DNA from: Cardinalis cardinalis
Taxonomy: Eukaryota > Chordata > Aves > Passeriformes > Cardinalidae
Direction: 5' to 3'
DNA length: 64,000 bases
Assembly (NCBI GenBank): GCA_014549065.1
Contig: JACDOX010000114.1
Location: 1,725,037 to 1,789,036, forward strand
Shown here: positions 51,573-62,434 of the stretch, piece by piece
Numbering within the stretch: position 1 is the first letter of the stretch
Layout: each line of letters opens with the position of its first letter
Position numbers and translations under genes: made by a program
Notes under the pieces: generated by a model
Seen by the model: the letters and a program-made list of their open reading frames with translations, nothing else
Databases searched by the model: none
Told to the model about the DNA's origin: nothing

Positions 51573-54500
51573 TTTAATCAGTACTTTTCACAATTTATCA
51601 CAGTGAATAGATTATCTCTGTAATAAACTAGCACTGGCCAGACTTTGTGAATTCCTAAACAATCTTGAGTGTTTACCTTCTTTCTTAGTGGTGTTGTGAT
51701 GTCATCAAGAAGCCACTTTGAGCATTCAAGACTTCTCAGACTGAGAGATTACAGCAATGAGTCCATGAACAGTTTTCTGCCTTCATGACTCAAAAAATAA
51801 AAAAAAGGAAGTTCAGTGAGCTAGGTCTTCTAAACCTAACCTAATGCTAGAATTCTTCCTGAAGGAGAAACTGGGATGGAAGTGCTCTGGCTTCAGCATG
51901 GAGATGAAGAATGAATTCCAACTCCAAAAACCAGTATGAGTACTGNATTGTTCAGCTATGCACTCTTTTGGCAATGTGGATCAGAACACTGCAGCTTGTA
52001 ATCTTGGGATAGAACCAGTCTACAGGAGACCACCATCAAGCTCTAATCACACAGCAGTAGTTGGGGTAACACACAAATACTGTTGAGTCCCTCTTGCACT
52101 TCTTGTCACAGCCTGGCTCATTGCAGAGTGAACTACCACTCTCAAATTTTTAAGAAGGTGAAACAGAATAATTTCTTCTTCTCCTCCACCTGCAAACATA
52201 ACTCTGCTTCTGGCTGCTACNCCAACAGTGTGCAAGAGAAAGTTCCCAAACTGTGATTCAATCCCTTTCATTTCTTGGAAATAATGTNAGTTTTTTCATT
52301 TTCTTTTCCTTTCCTCTTAGCCTGCAAACAACTATCAAGGAAATAACAGCTGACTATGTATAAGATACATAATCATTCTTCAATAATAAAGAAGAGAGAG
52401 CTGAATTAATCCCTTAAAATAATAAANATTTCCATTAAATTTAACTAATTCAACCTGGAGACCTGAAAAAGGGAGGTCACTTTACCTCTCTGCATTGTTT
52501 GGTAGGAGGAGTTATCTAATTTTCTGAGACAGTATCTCAAGAATCTATGGATTGATAACGTTTCTGTGTGGAGCAAGTCTTTAACAAAGAATGACNATTT
52601 GTTAAAACACTTTTAAGGTTAAATGTTGGAGCAGATGTTTGACTATGTGGATAGTACATGCCCTGTGAAGACATGGCCCCAGATTACTGTGACATAGGCA
52701 TAGCCAGAATCTCTACAGACAGCTCACAGCTCTGGCTATCAGCTTAGCTGTGCACAGGTCATCAGGGGTCAGCCATCTGCTCACACAGCAGAGAAGTTAT
52801 CGAATCTGCCATTTCTCAGATCACAGGAGTTCAGTGATTTGGAGGCCACTGTTTTTCATGTCTGGGGTAGGTATGGTGAGAGGCCAGCATCTGGCACAGT
52901 TTGTACCATAGGCAATGCATGCTGAAGTTTATAAGCCCTCTGAACTTTAGTCCTGGTTAGGGCAAAATAGAAAGGGACCACGACAATATTTAATGGAGTT
53001 CCACACTGCAGAGAAATTTGGATTTGTGAATTATGCCAATTTCTCTCTGGAAATGATATGAGGAAAAGTCTCATTGAAGACAATTAGCATAGCTTGGTGG
53101 GAACCATAAAGTAAGGCATGTGTGTGATGGAGTCTTGGGGCCAAGATGCCAAAATGGAGGCCTATATGTCACCNTACTGTGCAGCTTCACACTGTCAAGA
53201 CACAATTTCTAACTATTATAATTGTTATAATTGCATAACTAGCTAACAGAGTAGCTANTTCCTCCCCAAACATGCCTGTAAGTTTGCTGATAAACTTAAC
53301 TGCAGAGTGGAGAAGGAAAAATAAAATACAAAAACAATCAAAAACCAGTGGAGAAAGGCAGGACCTAGCACCCCATCAGTCTCACAAATAGATCACCTAA
53401 ATGACCANGTTTGGGAATTTTGGCAAACTACATTGGCTGCAGTAATCACACCTCCTGCTGATATTTATTCTGTTTTCCCAAGCTGGTGTTTTATTGTATT
53501 TCCTCAATAACATTATTTTAAAATCTTTTAACTCATAACTTACGAGCAGAGAGACATTGCTCACCAAGAACACCTGCAATATATAATCTGACTGGTCAGG
53601 GTTCTGCAAGGTCTTGAGTCAATATAAATTTTTCATTATATAATCTTAGAAATTAAAAACTGTTCTTTTTATGGTCATATGGTGCCTGGAAGAAATTTTA
53701 CATATGTAAAATACTATTAAGAGTTCAGAAAACAGCATGTTTGAATGCATAAAAGTAAGAGCTGATGATGGATGGTCACATTTGGTTAAGAGAAATTTTT
53801 CTGCTGTAATTACATTTCACATCTTTCTTTCATCCCTGGCCTTTCTACAAGCTTCCCATTCCTTTTCAAGGTGTNATTAATAAAAGCAGAAGTTATCTAA
53901 GTTAGGTCTTTTTTATACCATTTCTGGAAAGTATCCTATGGAGAAAGTTAACATTTTCCTACAGTAAGGACTTCACAACAGAGCTCCAGAGTAGCAGGAG
54001 AGTGAAGTGGCCCAGCCTTTATAAACAAGTTACACATTTCAGCNGCAAACCTATACTGTCAACATCTACTTTTGCAGAGCAAAAGAACAGATGTTCCCAT
54101 TTCACACACAACTCTACTGGGTGTGCTCCACTGCTTTGTGCCTATGTGAGTTGCTAAGGCCTGTGCAGAGTTCTCTTTACCTGAAGTGGGATAGCTGTAC
54201 CACTCTAAATTAAAAAAGACCNACTAGGGAGACAAAAATAGAGGAATTACTCTGGGAGATGGATGCAAAGTAACATACCTGAGCAAGGTATATAGGAATA
54301 TAGTAACAGAGGCACATTTGAGTAACTACAGACTGTGGAAGGTTCTGCTATTGAATCCATTCAGTNTTCCATCTGATTATGTCTTCTTTAATTGCAATCT
54401 GTATTTTCCAGTTCATTGCCACCTTACACCACTCATTTCCAGTGGAGAAAATGTGGACATTTTCCAGCAAGTTACAACAGGTTTTCTGTATGTCATCCAT

Positions 54501-55279
54501 TATTTACAACAGAGTCCCTGATAATTTAGATCCAATGACACTATGAAATAGTGCCTNGATATTATCTGGTCAGTAACAAATAAAAATATGCTGAACAATA
54601 CACTCACCAATGTGTTAATATTAGAATTTATTTCCCCAGAGGGGAATGCTGGGCCATAAGAATGAATTAATATCTATCCTTTATAATAAGTTTCACCAGA
54701 TTTTTTTTCTTCCATTTAAGCAATTCCCAGAGATGTACTTTGCTTTTCAACAACTTGAAATACATCAAAATAAAGGTGATTGGAAAATGTTTAATAGGAC
54801 ATTCTTTTTTTCTCCATAGGAAAATGCTGATTCCTTGAAACAAATATTTTACAAGCAGAAAACTGGTCTAAAAATAATCAGAAAGGGACTTTAGATGTGA
54901 CATAGAATGGTTCTTTCAGTGGCTGGAAAAGAACAGCATATTTTGAATCAATTGTCTCACATGATCACAAGTTTAGACATCTCTACACCCTGATTTNTAC
55001 TAGGGACTACTAATTAGTTACCTATCATCTGAGGTGACAGTCTTTAGCAGTTAGAGCGAAAGAGAGTTCGGCCTGGTGAATGCTTAATCACTNTAAGAAG
55101 TCAAACAGTTTCCATGGCACATCTTTCCTCAACCTTGTTTAAGCATAATGCTGGAGAAAATACAGATCAAACCTCTTCCTTGGAGGTTGCAGAATAAGAA
55201 TCTGAATTTAGATATTAATCTGGAGTATTGCATGTAATGTTGTACTCATTCATCTTGGTACTTTGTTATTCTAGAATTC

Positions 55280-55400
55280 TTAGGGTTTTTTTGGGGAAGA
55301 TGGGTTCTTTTGGGAGGGCTTGGGGTTTTTTTTGTTTGTTTGTTTTTGGTTTTTTTGGGGGGGTGTTTGTTTGTTTCTTTTGCATAGGGTGGGTTTTCAG
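55280..55400. repeat. G/T-rich low-complexity tract
   Basis: T runs alternate with G runs, including a seven-G run at 55357-55363 and several TTTG units. A C/A-rich counterpart lies at 55451-55485. The tract contains the G-quadruplex motif listed separately. It encodes nothing. Confidence 0.9.
55293..55325 (+). other. Putative G-quadruplex motif
   Basis: Five G runs (55293-55296, 55302-55304, 55312-55314, 55316-55318, 55322-55325) are separated by loops of 5, 7, 1 and 3 bases. This meets the common rule of at least four runs of three Gs with loops of 1-7. Whether it folds in the cell is unknown. Confidence 0.75.
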
Positions 55401-57042
55401 ATTTTATTTCAGCTTTACCTAGAAGAAAAAAAGGACTTTCGGACACTATGTAAAAAAAAACCAAACAACCACCAAAAAAACCCCAGCCTATCTTACCTAG
55501 TAATGTAGTTGTTCCACATCAGATGTATGAAAATACTACACTGAGTCCCTAATCTGATACATCTAGGAGATGAAATACANATGAAGACTCCTAATACATT
55601 AGGATTATATTTTTACTTTTTTTGTCAACACATGGTCCAATCATATTACATTTTTTCATTCTTCTTATTCCCCTTATAAAGCTAAGGACAGACCAGTAAT
55701 TCTGTCCCTAGATTCACATATAAAAAGAGAAAGATGTGGAATTAANACAGTAGTTGTGAGGCTTCTGTTCTGAGCATATAGAACTGAAAAAATTCTGTGC
55801 TAATTTAGGTATTTTGTCTGAAAATATAACTCTATGGCTTTACTCAGTTTTGACTTCCCATTAGCATGGAAGGCATTTCCAGATCTCTAATAACAAATCT
55901 AAGGAAAAACCATGAATGTGNCACACTTTGTAAGAGATGCACAAAATATATGAACATTTTTTCCCTTAGCCACTCTCCCATATGGTAAATTCAGCTAAAT
56001 TTAATTAAGGTTACCAACACTATAATTTGAATTGTTACCCATGATGCTTTCTGCTCTTTACAAAGCATTTCCTTTTGAAATTGTCATGACTTATATAAGC
56101 ATATAATTTTTTTTCCCCTGTGGCTAGTACTTGGTTGAAATATTAGATTTACTGTGAAATTCCTGCAATTGCTATTTCACTCTTATCTAGTTGACTATAG
56201 AAGCATTTTCAGGACCCTTTTTAAAGAATGTCATTGACTGCATTATTAGTTCTGATAATATCTCAAGACTGCTTATCTATGAATACTTTTAAATTGGCAA
56301 CTTAAAGTAATGCTTCTTTATTCTGTGTCCAGCTAAATCTCATGGGTGAAAGCAAACTAGATAAAGGAGAGACACCTGCAGAGGATAAAGGAGATGAGAC
56401 AATACTGATTGTTGAGAATGCCAGACCTACAGGAGAAACACTGGTTCTCCCATGTTTCTCAAAGAAACATGATTTAGAAGGGGATCTCCTAGGAAAGGGT
56501 ATTGAAAAGTCACATCAAAAGATCCTAGGTTTTCCAACAGCTATATGTAGTTTACAATTTCCTCAGCTCAGATGTTTTGTCTCCAAAATATCAAAGAAAT
56601 ACTGCAAATACAAACGAGTGTTGGTAGAAATACCTACTCTCTGAATTTGAAAGCTCCATTATCTGGTATAAACTTTTGGCAAGGCTAGATTATTTGCAAT
56701 TTACTGAGTAACTTCAGACAATGTGCTTATTGGTGATATTCCATGCTGCAGATCTTAACTCAGTATATTGGAACATATCCTGAAATTTTTGCTTTGGCTG
56801 TTTTGTTTTTTTTTTAAGTTTAAATGAACGTGTAATTCTGCATTGATCTAACATAGCAAAAAGTAAACAAATCAAAATATATCTTTAATAATAGCATTGA
56901 CCAAGACNGAAAGTCTGTCTGAAAGTTCAATGCAAAAGTTATGTTTGAATAACAGGGAATGTTTGAGCCTTTCAGCTTCATATGAATATTGAAAACACGT
57001 TATAAGTTTGATCTAAATTGACAGCTTCCTTACAGTCTCATG

Positions 57043-57672
57043 TCACGGAATCTAAGAATGTTTCAGGTTGGAAGGGACCTCTGGAGGTCATCTGGCCCAA
57101 CAATCCCTGCTCAAGCAGGGCCACCTAGACCAGGTTGCTCAGGATCACATCCACATAGTTTTTAAATATCTCCAAGGATGGAGATTTTACAACATCTCTG
57201 GGAAACCTGTGCCAGTTCTATGTTATCTTCACAGTAAAAAACCTTTTTTCAATATTCAGAGAAACCTCCAGTGTTCCAGCTAGAGTGCATTACCTCTTTT
57301 TCTGTCACTGGGCACCATTGAAAAGAGCCTGGCTCCCACTTATCTGAATCCTCCCTTCAAGTAATAATTGTACACATTGATGAGATTCAAAACCTGAGCC
57401 TTCTCTTCTTCAGGCTAAACAGTCACATCTGTCTCAATCTTTCCTCATGGAATAGATGCTCCAGTGCCCTCAACAATTTAGTGGCCCTGAACAGGTCTCT
57501 CTTCAGTAGCTTCATGTCTTCCTTGTACTTGGCAGCTCAGAACTAGACACAATATTCCAGGTATGAAACTAGGTACAGTCACCAGTGTTGAGCACAGAAG
57601 GATCACTTACTNCAACCTGATGATATTTCTTCTCCTAATGAAGCCCAGGATACTATCAATTTTCCTTGACAC
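57043..57672 (-). mobile_element. CR1 LINE, minus strand, 5'-truncated
   Basis: The left edge CACGGAATCTAAGAATG and 'ggttggaagggacctctggaggtcatctggccca' are the reverse complement of a CR1 3' end. Next come 'tgctcaagcagggccacctaga.caggttgc', 'atctccaaggatggagat', 'cctgtgccagt', 'cttcttcaggctaaacag', 'tttcctcatggaa.agatgctccag' and 'aagcccaggatactatcaattttccttg'. This subfamily differs in its 3' UTR from the 29.5-kb copy, so at least two CR1 subfamilies are present in the window. No target-site duplication was found. Confidence 0.94.
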
Positions 57673-60600
57673 CCTTTGTCCCACTTCTCCTAGAAGTCCA
57701 AATAAAGACCCATTTCTATCTCAGAGTTCCAACAGTCTGTATGAATTTGCACTCTTTAGAAAAATTCTATCAGAGAACAAGTGAATGGGAATCTCAAGTA
57801 ATCCTATTTTGATAACAAGTACAAAGAAAGAGAAAAAAGTTTTCTTGTCAGATTCAAATTCAGATAACCCCAAGATACCAAGGAGTGAGATGGTTAGTTA
57901 GTCAGGTAGGTTATAANCACCTCTGGTTGAAAAAAAAAATTAAGAGAATTTGAGAAAAACTTTGGATGCTAGGGAAGTAAAATGAAAATGGCTTAATTTT
58001 AACTCTGAAAGCATATCTTTGACAGAAACAGGCCTTTAATAACCATTGAATTTGGGTCCAAAAACAACTTATTCTTTTGACTTCTGTTGTATGGAATGAG
58101 CAGCCTGGCTTCTCTGTTCCAAGAATGTCCACCTGCCGTTTCCATACACAGAGGCTAATTCTGAACCACATCATCTCTTGAGAAGAACTGAGCACAGCAG
58201 GGAGACAATTGCTTTGAAAGAATTGATTTACAAATGGGGAAAGTGGACAGGCAGAATCACTTTGTGCAACCCTTCTCTCTTCCTGTATCTGATTGCTCTG
58301 CTTCATAAACTTGTGAAAGCAAAGTTGAACTGCATCTGTCTAGCACATGTCAGAAAGGTGGCAGATGCAACGAGATCTACCTGTCAGATAAGCTGGAACA
58401 TCTCTATGTTGCGTCCACAGGAGTTTAATGTGTTCTAGACTTATGGCTCACTGAGCATGAATAGTAGTACTGGGCTTTCTGGCTATTTGGAAATGTAAAA
58501 TTCTTTGCACACTGACACTGAGCCATTGTCCAAACCCACAGNACTAAAAATGGCAGTACTAGAAAATGTGCAATAAGACTGAATAGTATAACATTTTTAC
58601 TACTATTCTTCCTTTCCAGAAGCAGTTTTTAATCAGTAGTTTTGCTCTAATTTTTCCAATGCATTTCACTGAGCTAGAACTGAAACATCCTGAGTATAGA
58701 ACTGTGATATTTTCTATCTGTCATTGAAAGTTCACAAAATTTTCAGATTTTTCTCAAGTTTGAAATGTGACAGCTAACTATTTTGTGACTGGCTAAAGCA
58801 AGGAGCTTCATCAGTGCTTTCCTCATGTAAAAGGTGCTAAATTGTAGATGTTCTAGAATTAGCTGCCTTTTTACTTTCAGGGCCCTTTAGAGATTTGTTC
58901 ATCAACAGATCTAAAAAGTAGCATTGAGGTACTTATATCTGTGGAATCACTCCAGAAATAAAATTAATTGTTGATCTGTAGCTGTAACTTAAAATTTTCT
59001 TGGAAGGGGATATCTGCAAAGTATTCATGGTAAAAAGCAATATGTACATCAACTTTCCTTTCTGCAGAAGAAATACAAAAGGAAGGAATAAATTCTATTA
59101 GCACACTCGTTAGTTGTTCTAAAATTTGCTCCTTTTAAGTGTTTTGCCTTTCACAAAGGTATGCAAATAAAGGGATAGATTTATAGTTTAAATGTTATGC
59201 CTTCATTCCAAAGCAAACCCTTTCACACAGGAAGAACATGGATTTCCATCAAGAGATTCTGAACAAAACAACTAGTAGGAAATTTTTTTTGCAGAGCAGA
59301 TAACATTATCTTTCTGAAGATAATGAAATCAAGAATATGACGGGATGTTCAATTTAGCTAAATAACAAAAGTGACTAAAAGAGTATCTAAAAATAAGGTT
59401 TAATATTTTTNCTTAATCTCTAGATGCCTGATAACGTCTAGAAACAAAATAACAAAAAGATGATACTAACATTTGATTTTTATCCTTCTCAAAATAATTT
59501 GTCAACATTTCAGTCTTAAAGTTGATTTTTTTGCATTAAAATGCAATAAGCCTGTCTGCACAAGGTTGCTGTATTGGCTGTTGGCATGAAAGGAAAGCNT
59601 CCTTTCATTTTATTTTGAAACATTTCCTAGGAAACAGAATGGTTGGGNTTTTTTTTCCTNTCCTTCAATGACTTTGCTGTTACAGAATTCTTTGTTTGGT
59701 TTGAGTATAGAGTATTTGTGTCTAATAAGTGGATTTCAGCAGGAAGCTTAATTAGATGAACTCTTAAGTGTTTTCCTCACACATTATTTTTCATAATTCT
59801 GTTACATTGAATTTGGATCCTGATGCTTAAAACATAAAGATGAAACAACTGCATATATAAAAACAATGTGATAATAGCAGCAAAGACAAAGTTAGTATAT
59901 TCACAGTCCTACTTAGAAAAAAAAAAACATTCTGCTCCAAATATTTCAAACNAAAAATAAGAAAAATCTCTTTGCAAGTATATCCCATATTTCTCTCACA
60001 CATCTCTCCTACTTCCTCAGCATGTAGTAAAATTCAATCCAGCTGCATTTGNCAGTAACCTTTAAGGTGATGATTCTTTGGAGGAATTAACTTTGAAAAA
60101 ATAATTTCATTCTTCACATATCTTGGCTTCAAGCATTTGTCATAATTTACTAAAGTAGTTGAAATCTTAGNGGAGGATGGGGACCATAGGAGACTGAATG
60201 AATGCTCAATTTTCCGAGTCTGTGNTTATGCCATCATACACAGAACTGTAGATCTGTAGTCTCCATAGCTATATGCAGCATTTATCCATTAATATAGGAA
60301 CAACCCAATTAGTGGCTCTGTAGGGATCAGAGCATAACCCTACTTTCCACAATTTAATAACTACCATACATCATCAAGATCTAATTCCCAGGCTGAGTAG
60401 GATGTAAATGGCAGCAGCCCACAGATCTATTCTTTAAAAACTTGAAATCCTTGTGACTTAATACACTTCCCCAGGCCCACTTGTATTGTATATCCTGCAA
60501 TTTTGCCTATAATTCACACCTGGCATCCTGCAGATTAAGGATGCTGACTGTTTTATGGTTACATTATTTGATTTCTTGAAACATCATTAACATGAAAGGG

Positions 60601-61040
60601 AATTATTTGCCATCTAGAATTCGTTTGTATTATCAGAGGTTCATTATCTCAGAAAAGTAATTGTTTGAGACATAGCATACTCTGTGTTTTATGCTTACAG
60701 TGGTCTCCAACAGAATTACTTGTCTAATTGTTTTAGGCTAATTTCAGAGAAAGCTGCTGGCAATTCACTGAAGTTCAAATCAATTCATGTTCTTATTTAC
60801 ACCTTTTAATCTGGAATATAGAATTTACTCCTTTTCCTTTTTTATTTTTTTCCTTTTTTTTCCTTTTTTTTGTATTTCATAAGAAAATTTAGAATATGTT
60901 CCATTGTGTAATGGAATCATCAGAAATTCTGTACTTCAATCATAAGCCTGGACCCAGTGACTGCAATCCTGATTATCCTGTTTTAGGCTTGATGAAAAAC
61001 ATAATGAGTAGCTCTGATGCAGTTAAGTGATGGGGAAATG
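57673..61040. other. Unique AT-rich non-coding DNA
   Basis: No gene or transposable element recognised. The longest open frame (57911-58306, minus, 131 codons, with an N) has no known motif. A short hairpin (CATTATCTT / AAGATAATG) lies near 59304-59325. A pyrimidine-rich tract is at 60832-60880. Confidence 0.5.
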
Positions 61041-61052
61041 TGAAAAACTTAC

Positions 61053-61060
61053 CTNACACT
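61053..61060 (-). other. Consensus 5' splice donor
   Basis: On the minus strand the bases read NAG|GTAAGT, an essentially perfect donor, with the exon side at 61053 and above and the GT at 61052-61051. It lies about 375 bases downstream, in the minus direction, of the CpG-rich segment. Perfect matches also occur by chance in 64 kb, so its use is inferred, not shown. Confidence 0.35.
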
Positions 61061-61427
61061 TTCTATATGAGTGCTATTCAATGTATCACATACAGGATTG
61101 GCCAAAGCCAATCCTAAGGATGCAGAAACAGTCAAGCTCTGAACACTTGTTAGAGCTTTTTGCTCACTCTGCCCCTGATGAATTAAACAGCGCCATTGTA
61201 AAGAGCTAAAATTTGTTGATGGAGTTGTCAAGACATTCATACGCTGTCCCGTCCCGCTCTAAAAGGGAAGCCAGGGAGAATTATCTTTGATAGATTTCTC
61301 GGACAAAAACAAAGTGCAAAAGGGGCAATATTATATCTGACAACATTTTACTGATAAGCAAAAACAAGTATTCCTACAGAAGGAGGGACAGAAAAGGGAG
61401 GAAAGAAGGGAAAATAGAGAAACAGGA

Positions 61428-61720
61428 CGGACAGATCGCTACNGCCGTACCGCGGGCGCGCTGTCGTCGCCAGCCCGGCAGCGGGAGCGTGTGGGCCGCA
61501 GGCTGCGCTGTGTGCATGGGCACGATGCCACGTCCGAGCAGCAGCACGTCCCTCCTGCCGGCCCACAACAGGCTGCCCTGGCCACGGGTGCGCTCCTGGA
61601 GCAGCTGCGGCTCCAAGGCCGTGGCGGCGGCCCTGGGCAAGCAGCGGAGCGCTGCAGGGCCGAGCTGCCCCGGGGAAGCGGCCAACAGGGCCGGACAGAC
61701 AGACAAGCGAGGACGGGGAA
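61428..61720. promoter_or_regulatory. CpG-island-like GC-rich segment
   Basis: About 33 CpG dinucleotides fall in about 290 bases. The segment is strongly GC-rich, while the rest of the window is AT-rich and nearly CpG-free. It lies directly next to the U5-side end of an ERVK-like LTR. It could be the untranslated leader of that retrovirus, or a host CpG-island promoter. The overlapping open frames on both strands (up to 116 codons) are typical stop-poor GC-rich artefacts and share no motif with known proteins. Confidence 0.8.
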
Positions 61721-61743
61721 GACAGGGAAGAGAGAAGACCTAT

Positions 61744-62434
61744 TGTAAATCAAAGACGACTCCGACAAGGGGGAGAGAGAACGATGCATCTGACTCCATG
61801 TCAGAAGGCTAAAGAATTACTTTATTATACTATACTACNNACATTGTATGTAAACTGAATCTGCCATGCACTCACTGTTGCTCACAACNGCTCANGCCGC
61901 ACTCCTCTCTNACTCTCTCCTGACTGTCCCATGACAGTCCNACACACACACACACTCCTTGGCCCTGATAGGCCGAGGGAACAAAACGTCCTCACTTTGG
62001 GTAAACAATCTCCATATTGCATTCTACTTTAGCACAACACAGGCACAGCAAGTGAGATGAGAATTGTGTTTTCCTTCTTCTCTGCTTGTCTCACAGCTTC
62101 TCTCTGTTCAGAGGNCATGTGAATACCACAAAGGCCAGCGGGGNAGAGAGGCCAGTATGATCCTCTGGGCGAGCCCCCACTACCTGCAGGAAACCCAAAG
62201 ACAATGGCCTTGCCGGTGTCGCCGTTCACTGCGCTTGTGTGCTAAAGCTCATCCCACAGCCCGAGTTCCTGGGCATTTTTCCCGGGCATCTGCCCCATCG
62301 CCAAGGGTGGTCGCTTACAGCCCAATCGCAGCAGCTTCCCCTGCCCTGCTCGGCGGCCAGGCAAAGCCTCCCCAGCCACAGGGCTCCCACCACATGTACA
62401 GCCCCAAGAGCAATTTTTCACCTCACTTANAACA
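61744..62434 (-). mobile_element. ERVK-like LTR, minus orientation
   Basis: Read on the minus strand the element starts TGTT (62434) and ends TTACA (61744), the TG...CA form of an LTR. I recognise blocks of passerine ERVK LTRs: on the plus strand 'gatgagaattgtgttttccttcttctctg', 'cctcactttgggtaaacaatctccatattgcattctactttagcacaacacaggcacagc' and 'ggcc.gccggtgtcgc'-like text. The minus strand has an AATAAA polyadenylation signal (61821-61826), which places the short U5 at 61744-61810. A (CA)n run at 61942-61955 and several Ns, including the only NN, lie in it. Flanking hexamers do not match, so no target duplication is confirmed. No gag, pol or env sequence is visible, so it is either a solo LTR or a remnant with part of the leader. 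The boundaries are estimates. Confidence 0.8.

Larger units (their letters stand above)
51573..57042. other. Unique AT-rich non-coding DNA
   Basis: No gene or transposable element recognised. Contains the G/T-rich tract and quadruplex motif at about 55280-55400. The open frame at 56342-56644 (100 codons) begins with a charged segment (MGESKLDKGETPAEDKGDET), but I recognise no family, and there is no adjacent splice or promoter context to support it. Confidence 0.5.

Noticed and set aside
56342..56644. Open frame of 100 codons with a charged start
   Set aside because: No recognised family, and the second half looks like random translation. It could be retested by protein search and conservation.
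57911..58306. Longest open frame in the window (131 codons, minus)
   Set aside because: Contains an N, shows no motif, and lies in ordinary AT-rich DNA.
61049..61240. Minus-strand frame ending at the splice donor, considered as a coding exon or gag fragment
   Set aside because: No similarity to a retroviral or host protein that I can recognise. The opposite strand is equally open.
61720..61760. Search for a tRNA primer-binding site after the LTR
   Set aside because: The bases following the LTR on the minus strand (ATAGGTCTTC) do not begin TGG, so an adjacent proviral leader is not confirmed.
61374..61812. Several overlapping open frames on both strands of the GC-rich segment
   Set aside because: Stop codons are rare in GC-rich DNA, and all frames are open at once. 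None resembles a known protein.
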